Positions 11,145 through 21,654 of a DNA stretch of 58,310 nt are shown in pieces; positions within the stretch are counted from its first letter, which is position 1; each line of letters opens with the position of its first letter. Below the pieces are notes generated by a model that worked only from the letters and a program-made list of their open reading frames with translations, was not told where the DNA came from and searched no databases. The translations under genes were made by a program, and so were the position numbers. This DNA comes from Chrysophaeum taylorii (lineage: Eukaryota; Sar; Pelagophyceae; Pelagomonadales; Pelagomonadaceae), in NCBI GenBank assembly GCA_029834535.1, contig JAQMWT010000434.1, forward strand, positions 1 through 58,310. The letters are read 5' to 3'.

Positions 11145-13872
11145 TGCGACAGGAGGTTGGTAGCTTCGGAGGCACAACGGCGGCTTCTGTGGCAGTGGAC
11201 GTATCGGCATGCTCCTCGATGAACGGCGAATCCACATCATTCCTTGGCTCCGATCCGCCACGGGCCAATGGCAGTCGGGGTGCGTTATCTTGAAAGGCGG
11301 CGCTCGATTCACGTGAGGGATCACGTAGCTCGGCTTGGAGCCGGACATTCTCGTCACGCTCAGTGGACGTCGGCTTGTTCGGCGCAGGACCAGCGATTGT
11401 GCATGCAATATTCAAAACCCGCTGCCGCTCCTTGCCATATTTGCGCAAAAGGCCCGCGTTCTTCCGGAAAATCCCGCTCGAAAAGCCTCGGCGAGATTCG
11501 AGAGCCGTGACTTGATTCTCCCACCAGTCAGCAAACTCGGAGTAATGATAGCGTCGTGCACATTGGCACTTGAGGTATTGTTCATGAAACGCTGGTAGTT
11601 TTATTCGAACAGGTCTTTCTCCGCCGTTGTTGAAATCTGCGTAACCGGGATGACGTATCCCTCGGCTGTGCCCCACCAGCGCAATGCCTCAGGCCGCGTC
11701 GATCGCCACAAGACAACATCATCAGACTCGCAAATATCATCATCGTCATCACCGACGTCGACCTTCGCCTCGTCCTCGTTCGCATCGTCGCGAGAGTTGA
11801 CGACGTAGACTGCTCGTTTGTGGAAGCAAAATCCCGAGTTGAAACAAAGAATGGATGCGCCGGCCTGTCATACCACGAAGGTGTCGTCTCTTGAGTTTCC
11901 TCGATCAACCAATAATGATTGTAGAAGCCGCGGTACATCGGCGGCAGGTCACCGTTGTCCACAGCCATGTCGATGTTCCAGCGGTAGTTAATCCGCGAAC
12001 GAGGTTGATGCAGAAACGTGGCGAGTGCGACGCGAGTGCCACCAGATTTCGCAAGTGAAAATGGTATATTTCCAGCTGCGAAGTTCCACGAATAGTGCAG
12101 TAAACAGGACGCCCATCGCGAGTAATCTTGCAGACAAAATAGTAATTGAGCTCTGGGCGATCTGATAGACACCCACGTCGAACGTGTCCAATGGTGGCGC
12201 GATATTGCGCCGTGTATGATTGGGGAAGAGCTGCTTACCAGTTGCGGCGTCGACGCACTTCGCGAAAAGTTCGACGACCTTTGCCAGCTCGGCCTCCAGT
12301 ACATCCGGCGGTGGGACCGTGCGCCGCACCCTATGCGCAAAGTAGGAATAGTTTTCGCGATATCGACTCTCGACATACTCCTCCGCAAGACGCTCCAATT
12401 CAGCGTCGGACAAAGACGTTGACTTTCGCCGCCGTGCAATGTAGCGGCCTTTCAAGATGCTTCGGAGATTTCGAACATCCTCGTCGTTGACAATGAAGAG
12501 CGCATCTCGAAGCCTGCTAAGGAAATGGTCGTGTGCACCGTGTGACTTTCGAAGCGCCCGCTGCAATCGCATCATAGCATGAATGAGCTTTATGCGCACA
12601 GATAGCATGAATGAGCTTTATGCGCACAGAGCGCCAGTTTTCTTTCGCAGCCGAGCCTCCAAGACCAGGGCCGAATTCCACTGCTGGGACTTCGACATCA
12701 CAACCGCCATTATCGGTGTCATCTCCATCCAAGTCCCCGTACTGAACGTTCGCAGCCCCGTCCGGTAGCCGAATCTCGTCAAGCTCCTCTTCACGCACGG
12801 CGGCGTCGTCAGTTGACTCCATCGCGGGGCTGCTTCCTTCGTTGAATTCGTCATTTAGCCAACGAATGACTTCCTCGAGGCGGCTGAAATAGATCTCGCC
12901 ATCGTCGTCACCCTCGTCGGCAACATCAACATCAACATCGTCGTCGACGTCATCGCTAATCACGCCGCTTGTACTCAACTCGAAGACCCTCCTCACCATA
13001 AGAAAATCCGGTGACGTAGTATTCCACGTTTTCGATAGGGTCCGTCCAGGATTGTCCCAGCAGCTGGCTGTGTTCTGACGCAGACCAGTGCGGTGGTAGC
13101 AGACGCAGCCGCTGACGTTCCCAAAGTAACGTAGAGCCTATCTCGCAGCCTCCGAGTGTTCCTTCGCCCTCGTGCAGTCGGGTGGCTGGCACGAGAACTT
13201 GCACCAGCTGCACAGCAACATCGTCTTTGCGTCGAGCTGGAGCACTGTCGCAGGAGCCCGGGATCCGCACAATAGCAACGACGCGTCTGTTCCCACGGTT
13301 GTAGACGCGCAGAAGGGTCCCAAGAACAAGGCTCGTCTCACTCGGCATTCCCTCGGCATCCTCGCAGGTGGCATGGTGCTTGTACACTAGGGCGCTTGCA
13401 TAAGCGTCCACCAAGGCACACTTGGCCTGCTCGTCGGCAAGACTCGGTGAATCCCGTCTCGGCATTCGCGTTGAGCCTTTGCCAGTGAGAGCTCGGCCTT
13501 TGCCAGTGAGAGCTCGGGTCAGAAATTGGCGCACCAGCATGTCTAGGCTCACATTGACACGGGCAACGAAATTCTGTTCTTTGGCTCTGGCTCCGACGTC
13601 GATCACTTTTGCCACATCAATCTTGCGGCCAAGCGCTGGCCGTTTAACGTCGGGCCCAATATTGCGACCGACCTTTGCGACCGTCGGGTCAATCAGAAAA
13701 GTGATGAGTTCTCGCGGAGGGTCAGCAAGGATACAACGGGGAATAAGCTGGGCAGTCCCGTCTGCGGTGGCAATTTGCAGCGTGTCAATTGCGTAATCCA
13801 TTGGATGCCCCGGGATCCATTCGGCGTCGAGGGCAACGAAACGCAGCTTCCCTTCGTAGAGATAGAAACTTC
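11145..13872 (-). pseudogene. WRN-like 3'-5' exonuclease multidomain protein, broken
   Basis: The N-terminal part (13872-12956) is a DEDD-type 3'-5' exonuclease. Exo I is FVALDAEW, Exo II is KVGRNIGPDVKR and Exo III is ALVDAYASALVY. The expected Tyr two helical turns before the last Asp is not obvious. An acidic linker follows (around 12900). Next is a helical region (12530-12200) containing RRTVPPPDVLEAELAKVV and a track that moves through three frames between 12200 and 11900 to reach NYRWNIDMAVDNGDLPPMYR. From memory, this module order resembles large exonuclease-containing ORFs found in repeated families of basidiomycetes and some protists; their function is not known to me. The repeat at 13.86 kb appears to cut off the 5' end and the TIR element the 3' end. 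At least three frame changes mark it as inactive unless they are introns. Confidence 0.6.
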
Positions 13873-14047
13873 CATTTAGGGTTAGAAACACCCCCCCCCC
13901 CTTAACCTCACACTCACCTACAACCACTAAATCGCTGTGTCGCACACCGTGCTGCTCTTTGTGTCGTTAGAGGACAGGACGAAAGGCAGCACTACCACTG
14001 CCACCATTCTCTACCAGAGGCACAGTGATTTTTACTGTTCTCTAGGT
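13855..14047. repeat. 190 bp dispersed repeat, copy 2 (LTR-like)
   Basis: This is the second copy of the repeat at 6092-6287, with the same block order including the AGGGTTAG plus C-run and the final CAGTGATTTTTACTGT. It overlaps the first codons of the exonuclease frame, which therefore start inside the repeat. A gag-like ORF begins about 215 bp to its right, which would suit a 5' LTR. Confidence 0.7.
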
Positions 14048-14263
14048 TTGGACCCAGTCCGGTACTGGTAGAGAAACGTCCTCCGAAAGACATCGATCTC
14101 GATCGACGTCTCGGACAAAGGCTCAGGATTTCCAGAAAAGAGCAATCTCCTGAAGTTCCTGAAAGTTTTAAGACCGTAGACAAGTTTCATCGCTTGCTAC
14201 TGGTGAAAAAGTGTGAAAAAGTGTGAAGGCAACCAACAACGCGCAAAACGCAACCCGAAAACG

Positions 14264-15324
14264 ATGGCGACTCACGACCCACAAGTCACGAGTCTGGAAG
14301 TAGCGACGCAATTCGCTACACCACAAGCTCTCTGGCACCAGCTCCAAGCAAATATGCAACAGAGCAAAGCTAATTTCTTGGATCAACTCGCCGCTGATCA
14401 AGCTATTCTCAAAGCCAGAATCGCCGCTGATTACGCTGATCTCAGAGCCAAAATCACTGCCGCAATCGAAGCTCAAGACGAGGATCAAGACGTGCAACTC
14501 GATCAAGACGAGCAACTCGATCAAGACGAGCAACTCGATCAAGCCGAGCAGCTCGATCAAGACGAGCAACTCGATCAAGACGTGCAACTCGATCAAGACG
14601 AGCAACTTGAACAAGCTCCCCAACCAGCTGTTCTTCCGGCAACTCCCCTCAAGCACAAGCAAACTTCTCACGAAGTCGCGACCCAAGACCCGATCATCTC
14701 TATGGTCACCCCCCCTCCTACTGTTCAAAACGTTCTCGACCATGAACAGAACCCACCTCCTGCCGACAACCCCACCAGATGTCAAACACCCCACGGCAAA
14801 GTCTCAGACCCCACTGCCTTCCCTCCGGACCCAGGCATAGCCAAGGTTACTCCACAACCTGGCACACCCGACATTCACGAGGATACTCCACAAACTGGGA
14901 CACCTCACATTCACGAGGACACTCCACCTTGTTCGAATATCGCACCAGCAATATTGAACACTCCACCACCACCACCAATAAACACTACCCCCTTCACTCC
15001 GCCAACCCCACCGGAGCCACCACCTCCTTCACTGGAGCCTAACTCCCCACGGTCGGCGACTCCCGCTACACCACATATACAAGTTCCCCAACATCCTCAA
15101 CCCTCTCGCCGCACCACTCATCTTCTTGATGATCATGCCATATACGGCCATGACGGCCCCGGCACCTTCATCCCTGACCAAGCCCCCGCCGTGGCTCAAG
15201 CTCATGCCGCCCCACTGTCGGATTCCCTTGTCCGATATCCATCATCTTCCGCAAGTCACTCTCATCAGGACTTTCCTCTCCATCCACAAGACCATGCCGC
15301 CTACGGCCACGACGGCCCCGGCAC
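14264..15324 (+). CDS. Coiled-coil, Gln/Pro-rich ORF, truncated
   Basis: The ATG at 14264 opens a frame that runs to 15451, but the sequence from about 15325 belongs to Gypsy copy A, so the natural 3' end is lost. Residues 1-70 are helical, with Gln/Ala/Leu spacing typical of a coiled coil. Next come about seven copies of a 6-residue unit (DEQLDQ and variants; 18 bp period, 14490-14616), then a Pro-rich part with an 11-residue unit repeated twice (PDIHED/PHIHED, 14866-14930). YGHDGPGT occurs twice near the end. No enzyme domain is present. Its position just right of the 190 bp repeat suggests it could be the Gag of an uncharacterised LTR element, but a host low-complexity gene is equally possible. 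Confidence 0.4.
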
Positions 15325-16332
15325 GAGGTCGTCCTGCAGAAGCCGGCCCAATCAAAATCAAGGGGCATTGTCAGCAACTCCGAAGTCATTTTCAGATTCA
15401 GAGATCTGTAATCGGAACGGTGCGGTCATACACGAAGCGGGACACGCGTAACGGTATAAGCTGCGTCTGTCGCGGCTCGTGATGATCCTAAATTGTTCAT
15501 CTGAAGTAAATGTCGTTCGTCGGCGTAGCCACAAATAAATGTCGTCGTCGGCGTAGCCAAGCGCGGCGGCGAACTCTTGCTGCATATTCTTGCAAGTCTT
15601 TGGAACTGCGCGCAAATGGAGTGGATGGCTGGAAACCAACAATCGCACGCGACAGCTCATCAAACTGGGCGTTATGTCGTAAAAATTGACGACGTACACG
15701 TAAGGGTGCAAACGTGCAACGTAAGAAATAATCGGGGCCTCCTGCTCTATCAACCACATGAAGAAAACAGCCATCTTGCATAATTTCATCGTCCAGTGGG
15801 TAGCGGTGACTCCCTTACCAACATCTCTGGAAGTCAAGTTGCACAGAGCGGAGTGTACGCAGGGTGGCGACGCGATACACATCGACGACGACCATTCCGC
15901 GTAGGGTAAATAAGACTCAATCAACCGTAAAGTTGTAACATAGCAACCGCACAGTGTGTGCTGCACCACAGGAATATTCGGAAAGTTCTTGTGGTGGATC
16001 TGGTTGGCGGTGTCCGACGCATCGAGTGCTAGCACGACTCGAAACGACGTCCCACACATTTCGTTGGGTCGTTGGAGACCTAAAGTACTGCCTCCGGCTC
16101 CACTGAAAAGCATCACCACCTTGCGATAAGTGATTGGAAGCCATTGAACCTTTTCGTATCGGCGGCGGGTCTCCGCTTCGGTGATCTCGCGGCACTTCTT
16201 TCGTTTTCTTCCGACCTTCGAGCGAAATCGTCGTCGCCTTCGTGTCGTTCGAGGGTGGACTTGTCCGCAATAGCGGTCGTAGCGTCCTTCTGCGCCGTGC
16301 TCAGCAACATCGGCGGGGGAGACGCGTCGCAA
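15325..16332 (-). pseudogene. Cytosine-5 DNA methyltransferase domain, copy A (partial)
   Basis: This would transfer a methyl group from S-adenosylmethionine to cytosine C5 in DNA. Motif I is VVMLFSGAGG, motif II includes LALDASD, motif IV is ASPPCVHSA with the catalytic Cys, and motif VI is probably WLIEQEA. Motif VIII is the SCRVR block. A duplicated stretch near 15500-15560 shifts the frame relative to copy C. The codon corresponding to the TGA of copy C is GGA here. The domain is cut at the element junction just after LLTMPLDFDWAGF, so motif X is absent. The protease lies directly upstream in another frame (one frame change near 16200-16330). Confidence 0.8.
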
Positions 16333-17582
16333 TGCGTCAAATGACTAGCGACGCATACGGTGAAAGAAAGGTTCCCCTTGTCGTATCCTTCTTCACATTC
16401 TTTCGTAAGTTCGTTGATCGTAGAAACGTTCAACTCATCTTCATACCGAACGACATCGCCAATCGCGAGAACCTCGCCTTGAGTGACGACCGTCGGCGCT
16501 TCTTCCGCGGCAGTAACCGCAACCCGAGCAGCGGACCGGTCGTGCTCTTCGCATGAAGAACACATTCCTTCGACAACTCCCACCTGCTCGTTTTCAGCAA
16601 ACGTAGCGAAAACCTGTCCCATAGGTTTCGACAAAATAACCCGTAGATTGTAAGTTCGACCGGGCTCGATTTGAAGCGTGCGCGCAGCGTAAGCCACGAC
16701 GTTTCGCGCGGCTTCTCCCGGAGCTGGGGAGAATTTGGTCGTAGCATGTCCCCGCGAAGCCAAGGCTACCGTTCGTTCCGGCGGCGGGCTGCGGATGTCT
16801 TTAATCGTGCTCAAACGAGCGTAAACTCGAGTCTTGCCTAGGTCGAGACTCTTCCGAAAGGCATCGTGTTGATGATTGTAAATCGGCACGGTTATCGGGC
16901 CTCGATCGTAAATAGATCGAAAGGTCACGATGGGTGCATCGACTCGTTCATCCATGACTTTAATCTTCTTGCGCCCGCAGACGACTTGGGTTCGATACAA
17001 ACAGATCCGATCGTGGGGGTAGTCCACGACGGCTCCTAAAACTCGGATATCGCGCCCTCCCAACAGGAACAGATAGTTCGTATCGGCCACAATAGCGACA
17101 ATGGGGGCGGCGATGTTGTCGGCGAGAGCGACCCGGATCGCGATCCAACGATAGATCGTCGTCGTATTCAACCCCGATCCGTACAGCTTGCGCTTAATCG
17201 GAAGCTCGCCTTCATCGAAAATCAACTTATCTTTGGCCAACTTTCTGACCATTTCGCGGCAAATATAATAAACATCTGCCATTCCATCGACACCGATTGT
17301 CGTCGATAATTTCGGTCCGTCACGATTCCTGTAGATGTGACAGGCCATAAACGTAAGAGTACCCGTATCCAAACAAGTCGGGGTAACCAAATCATCTTGG
17401 ATCGTCTTGCCATCTCGCGGCGTCAGCGCAGTGTGAGCACATTGGGCTCTGACTCGCTCATCGCCGGGGTTGGGCATCGACACCGCGGCTTGAGCTTTCG
17501 TATCATCTAATGTCGGCGTAATCGACGCAGCGCTCGCGGCAGCCTTTTTTATCTGGCGGCTTCCGCTCTTCCTCCATGACAA
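16113..17582 (-). CDS. Retroviral-type aspartic protease region, copy A
   Basis: This 489-codon frame overlaps the end of the Gag frame by about 80 bases, in the +1 phase relative to Gag. Around residues 95-105 IGVDGMADV is a divergent form of the Asp-Thr-Gly-Ala active site. LLGGRDIRVLG some 80 residues later is the usual second conserved strand (ILGxD type). The remaining 250 residues are conserved among the three copies but unrecognised, with a Cys pair (CSSCEEHD) near residue 345. It leads into the methyltransferase, which in copy A needs a frame change but in copy C is in the same frame. Protease identity is an inference from the two motifs and the position after Gag. Confidence 0.65.
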   Translation of the reverse strand: MSWRKSGSRQIKKAAASAASITPTLDDTKAQAAVSMPNPGDERVRAQCAHTALTPRDGKTIQDDLVTPTCLDTGTLTFMACHIYRNRDGPKLSTTIGVDGMADVYYICREMVRKLAKDKLIFDEGELPIKRKLYGSGLNTTTIYRWIAIRVALADNIAAPIVAIVADTNYLFLLGGRDIRVLGAVVDYPHDRICLYRTQVVCGRKKIKVMDERVDAPIVTFRSIYDRGPITVPIYNHQHDAFRKSLDLGKTRVYARLSTIKDIRSPPPERTVALASRGHATTKFSPAPGEAARNVVAYAARTLQIEPGRTYNLRVILSKPMGQVFATFAENEQVGVVEGMCSSCEEHDRSAARVAVTAAEEAPTVVTQGEVLAIGDVVRYEDELNVSTINELTKECEEGYDKGNLSFTVCVASHLTHCDASPPPMLLSTAQKDATTAIADKSTLERHEGDDDFARRSEENERSAARSPKRRPAADTKRFNGFQSLIARW

Positions 17583-19586
17583 TCTCGGAGGGAATCAGTG
17601 CTGGTAGGGGATCCCGATCTTCGTCATTCTCGGAAGCAAAGGACCTCTCCCATAACTCATTCATTTCGTCGTTCCAGAATGCATCCGTAGATTCGTTCGT
17701 CATCGGTTGATCATAACCATCATCGGCGATCGGTTCCGTGTCGGCTGCGGCTTCGAGTCCGTAGCTGAGCGGTTGTTGTGGTGGCTTCTTTAGCAAGAAG
17801 GTCCGAGTTCTCGTCCACCAATCCAGCAGGTTCCACGTCGGCTCGTCTTCGTCCCAATCCAGAACGCGGCTAATCTTCTTCTTAAATCTATCCTTTTCTT
17901 CCGGCGGCGTATCCGTGGCTCGATCCGTAGTAACCGAAACCGTTTCGGGGGGGTCCGCAGGAAAAGATGGCGTCGTCTCCGACGTCAACATCTATATCGT
18001 AAGATCGTCGTCTGCATCACTCGTGATGGTCATCGTCTCGTCCGTCGAATGATCATCCGTGCTATCACTGCAGAAATCCATGTCTGGCTCACAGCCAGTC
18101 CGGTCGCTAAAGGTCGTCTCTGGAGGGTCCAAAGATAAGCCGATAGCGTCGAGGGCTTCCTCGTCAAAAACAGTCAAAAACAAACGGTGGGTCGTCCGTG
18201 GACGACTCGTCAAGTAACGTAATCGCAGACACTGGTTCACAAGGTGTAGCTTCTTCGTCTTCCGAGTCTGAATCGCCTTCCCAGTATCGTGGAGCTTCGA
18301 GTTCATTGCTCGACATCTCCTCATAAATCTGTGCCAATGACCGACGATCGTCAGCACTTCGTTGGGTAGCTCGTCCGTCAGCGGGCGAGCACGATCGTCG
18401 AATGCGGCCGCGGCAAGAGCGTCGGCTGCGTCGTCGTGGCGGGTGTCCGTGTTCGGGTACACCATCACTCCTAATGGTAACTGTTGACCGCAAGGGGTCG
18501 TAAACGCGAAATTATATTGGTGTCGGCCTACGTCGTATTCGTCGTCGCGCGACCGGCGTCGTCTGTGCCGGCGCGAACTTCGACTGGGGCTCTTGTTATC
18601 TTTGTCTCTCTCTGGCGTCAGTTCGGCAGGTCCTAGTACCTCTGGATCGTCCCTGTAGGCGACTGGTGCTCCCAAGCCTATCCGAACTGTCTCAATCGTC
18701 TCGTCTATCGAAACATCGACACATGCGTCGTCTTCTTGCCAAAACTCCGACCAAACGCAAATTAACTCTCCGTCGGCGAATAAATCCATGCCTCGGGGTC
18801 GGAATTGCACTTCTTTCCGCTCTGGCGGTTTCTTCCTCAGGAAACAGTGAGCTCGAATCCATATCGTCGGTACGCTCATCTTCCTCGTATCCATGCTGCT
18901 CGTCCCATCCAAATTCGATTCCGGGCGGCAGCTATACTCATCCCTTATAGTATGTTCGGGATCTTTCTTTATCACATAGCCATCATCATATGCAGGCTGA
19001 AAATCTTTGAACTCTTCGCTCGTGAGTAATACGCCAGGGCTTTCACAGAGCTCCAAAGGCAGTTCATGCGTTATAAGATTCTTCACCTCTTCCGCTTTCG
19101 TATTCATTTTCTCGGCCGTTTCACTCGGCCTATCATCCACTCCATCGCTTAGAATATCGGCAATCGCCTCGTCACTAAAAATGTCGGCACACGAAATGTC
19201 TGCCATCGTCAAAAGGAACAAAACATCTGCAAAAACGTCTGCAAAAACGTCTGCAATCGGTTCGTCGGGGGGCCCTGCAAAAGAAGAAGGTGTCGTCCCC
19301 GACGTCATATCTGTCAAGAAATGGCCACCAAAGGGCACGTGACGTTCGATGGGCGTGTACCCAGGTGCGCGCTTATCCTTCGAGGTAATCCTCTGCAACG
19401 CATCGTCGATCGATCGTGGAGACGAAGTGTCATCCAGTTGAATGCCGGAGGTAGACTCATAGCATCGGGCGTAGCAGCGGCGGGTCCCTTCCTTTGGGCG
19501 TCATCGGCTGCACGGGGCTCGTAAATCGGATTCACACACAACTCCGGCGCGTGGTCAAAACCAAGGGTTGTGTCAGCTGACGACAA
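17503..19586 (-). pseudogene. Gag, central and C-terminal part, copy A
   Basis: Frames 19586-19314, 19398-17992 and 17991-17503 together encode an acidic, mostly non-globular protein. It contains a short Arg/Ser-rich block (SRSSRRHRRRRSRD) and the conserved C-terminal sequence beginning PCGQQLPLGVMVYPN found in all copies. The part upstream of the Arg/Ser block matches copy C but not copy B, which has a capsid-like region there. A TAG at 17992 interrupts the frame through a small insertion relative to copy C. The upstream edge begins right after an in-frame TGA that is also present in copy C. Confidence 0.65.
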
Positions 19587-19642
19587 ATCATATCATGCCA
19601 CCAACGGTGATACCGGGTCAGAAGCGGTTGTTGGCTTCGGCT

Positions 19643-20195
19643 CTATAGCGGTATAAAAGTGTGTATGGGCGGCTTCTCCGGATTGCTGTAGTAACCGCCA
19701 CAGGCGCCCGTGCCCCCCCCTTCTTATTAGCCTATTTGGACCATACACTTCTCGCTACACAAAGCTGTAGTAACCGCCACAGGCGCCCGTGCCCCCCCCT
19801 TCTTATTAGCCTATTTGGACCATACACTTCTCGCTACACAAAGCTGTAGTAACCGCCACAGGCGCCCCCCCCCTTTTTAAGAAAGGACGCCGACCCCGGC
19901 GGCATTCTCAGATTCGATCGCTCGCCACAGGCGCTACCATGGCGCCGCCTCGGCGTAAATTTGGAGGCTATTTTCGTCCCGGACGTTTTCGTCAACGCTT
20001 GACGGTCTGGACACGGGGGAACAGTAAGAAAATCGAAACGTATAAGTCAGTGGTAGATTTGAACCAGGGACCATGCATTCGGTCGCGAATCCTCCGCCAT
20101 CTATAGCGGTTTAAAATTGTGTATGGGCGGCTTCTCCGGCCTAGCCTGTTTAGACCATACACTACTCGCTACATAAAGCTGTAGTAACCGCCACA
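19643..20195. mobile_element. Small terminal-repeat element nested in copy A
   Basis: Copy C is uninterrupted at this place, which shows the insertion directly. Both ends carry TCTATAGCGG followed by a TATA-like box and TATGGGCGGCTTCTCCGG, and both close with GTAACCGCCACA. The right-hand repeat is about 96 bp (20100-20195). The left-hand repeat contains an expanded tandem array of 79 bp units (19685-19763, 19764-19842 and a partial third). The core on the minus strand has a GGTTCAAATC B-box-like sequence near 20060-20080. GGC at both junctions may be a 3 bp target duplication. It resembles a TRIM-like miniature retroelement without coding capacity. Confidence 0.6.
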
Positions 20196-20251
20196 GGCCC
20201 GTAGTTTAACGACGTTTCGGTCAGATTCTCCGATCCTGTTGGGATTTTGGT

Positions 20252-20899
20252 TTAGGTGAGCTCCTTCGACTTGGTTTGCTCTTGCTCGTAGTTTAACGAC
20301 GTTTCGGTCATCTCGGACGACTCGTCGTCGTCGTCGCGCGGCTTTCTAACTTTCGACCGCGTTCGCATGGGCGGCGGTATCTCCGAGGGTCGGAATTCTC
20401 CCTCAAGACTGCTCGCTCGCCTCGAGCGACTCGGTGTACGCAATTCCTCCCTCTCGCGGTTCAACCATCGTACTTGCTCGTGTGTCTTATCTAATCGAGC
20501 GTGTTCGTGCCGCAGTTGCTCTTGCATTATTTCTATCTTCTTCTGGTGTAGCCATTCACGCCGTATCTCTTCTTCTTCTATCAGCTGGATGAGGATTTCT
20601 TGCGCGCGCTTATTTTCTCGGCGTATCTCGCGTAAATGGGCTTTGTAAATCTCTACAACGTTCGGTGGTTCGTCATCTCGCGCACGTTCTGGATAGGCTG
20701 CCGGTTGTCTCGCCGGCGGCGCCCTCGGCGGTTCATCGCCGTTGTAGTTCAGCTCTTCTTCCTCCTCATCATCATCAGTATCATCATCATCAATATCATG
20801 CCGTTCGTTCGTCCCCTCGGGACGACTTGAAGGTCCAGGTTCTCGTATCTGCTCGTCAGCAGCGTCATCGTCCTCCATGTCGGCTTCGGCTCGCTCCAA
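20252..20899 (-). CDS. Gag N-terminal coiled-coil region, copy A
   Basis: This 215-codon frame begins with an acidic segment (runs of Asp and Glu). It continues with a long charged helix of heptad character (EIYKAHLREIRRENKRAQ through RWLNREREELRTPSRSRR). A matching helix occurs in copies B and C (reading RDELRTPS), so it is the conserved N-terminal part of Gag. Homology continues across the insertion at 19643-20195 into the frame ending with the shared TGA. The start codon is uncertain because related frames extend upstream towards the LTR. Confidence 0.65.
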   Translation of the reverse strand: MERAEADMEDDDAADEQIREPGPSSRPEGTNERHDIDDDDTDDDEEEEELNYNGDEPPRAPPARQPAAYPERARDDEPPNVVEIYKAHLREIRRENKRAQEILIQLIEEEEIRREWLHQKKIEIMQEQLRHEHARLDKTHEQVRWLNREREELRTPSRSRRASSLEGEFRPSEIPPPMRTRSKVRKPRDDDDESSEMTETSLNYEQEQTKSKELT

Positions 20900-21316
20900 T
20901 CGGCCAAAGTCTGAACGGGTCCAAAATGGTTGAGTCGTCGTCGTTCTCGTGTTCCTTCGACTCTGGGACTTCTACTCGTCCACGACACGCGTAATATCGT
21001 CGTCGCGTGCGTCTTCCACCGACCGATCTATCAGTCCGGTGGGCGGCAGAATTCGTCTCTGCCCGGCAATCAATGCCCCAGTGAGTTGCGATCTCACTCC
21101 GCTCGCCTGCAGCAGCGGTACCCGGGTTGCGCGTCGGCTAGAACCGAATCGCGCGTCGTCACCTCCGACGGCTAACGTATCCGGCCGGGGAACTTTCCCA
21201 AGGCGATGGTCCTTCTGGAACTCTTCGTCGGCGCGCTTGATCAGGGCGCGCACGGCTCGTCCGGACCGTGTAGAGAATGCACGATGCACTCGTCCGCTGC
21301 GACCGATATGGTCGCT

Positions 21317-21338
21317 CGAATCTCGTATTCCTCCACCA
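21317..21338 (-). promoter_or_regulatory. Primer binding site, copy A
   Basis: On the plus strand the sequence just left of the LTR reads as a tRNA 3' end: a T-loop-like CTCGAATC, then TATTCCTCCACCA, leaving 2 bases before the LTR. The minus strand would therefore pair with such a tRNA. The same segment is present in copy C (47568-47588) and, with small changes, in copy B. The tRNA identity is not known to me. Confidence 0.55.
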
Positions 21339-21340
21339 CC

Positions 21341-21654
21341 TGTGGCGTTAGGAGAATTTAGGCCTACCTGGCGTGCCTTCGAATCCTGGCTCGCCGCTCG
21401 CGTCCGTGCCCTTGATGGAGTCACTGGACGAGGATGGCCGTTCTCTCGCCACACAACCACAAACAACTTCCGTGCCTGGTCCTCACAACTTGAGGATCGG
21501 CTGTTGCTTTATGATTAAGAACACTTGAATCGCAGAAATCAGGGAAGATGATGTCATAAAGAAAACTGACATCATCAGAACGGAGTAGGGTGCCCCTGAT
21601 AAGGGGGGGGCCTAGAAGAGGGGTAAGGCTTAGGAGGCGGGAGTTGCCGCCACA
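21341..21654 (-). repeat. 5' LTR of Gypsy copy A
   Basis: The LTR runs (minus strand) from TGTGGCGGCAACTCCCG to TCCTAACGCCACA, with TGTGGCG/CGCCACA inverted termini. It matches LTRs at 26897, 36751, 37755 and 47591. The minus-strand segment immediately inside is the primer binding site. Confidence 0.9.

Larger units (their letters stand above)
15325..21654 (-). mobile_element. Ty3/Gypsy copy A, 5' half only
   Basis: The element reads on the minus strand from its 5' LTR (21341-21654) through leader, Gag, protease and methyltransferase. It stops abruptly at about 15325, where homology to copies B and C ends in the middle of methyltransferase motif IX. RT, RNase H, integrase and 3' LTR are missing. 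The Gag is of the same version as copy C. A smaller repeat element (19643-20195) is inserted between the two Gag parts. The sequence next to the 5' LTR offers no partner for a target duplication because the other end is gone. Confidence 0.85.

Noticed and set aside
13872..13890. Telomere-like TTTAGGG
   Set aside because: Only one unit is present, inside the dispersed repeat and with a variant in the other copy, so it is not a telomere tract.
14168..14794. Minus-strand ORF with Leu-Ile-Glu-Leu repeats
   Set aside because: It is the antisense shadow of the 18 bp tandem repeat coding for Gln/Asp-rich units on the plus strand.
20050..20098. tRNA-like sequence with GGTTCAAATC on the minus strand
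   Set aside because: No matching 5' acceptor strand is present and it lies inside the nested miniature element; kept only as a remark there.
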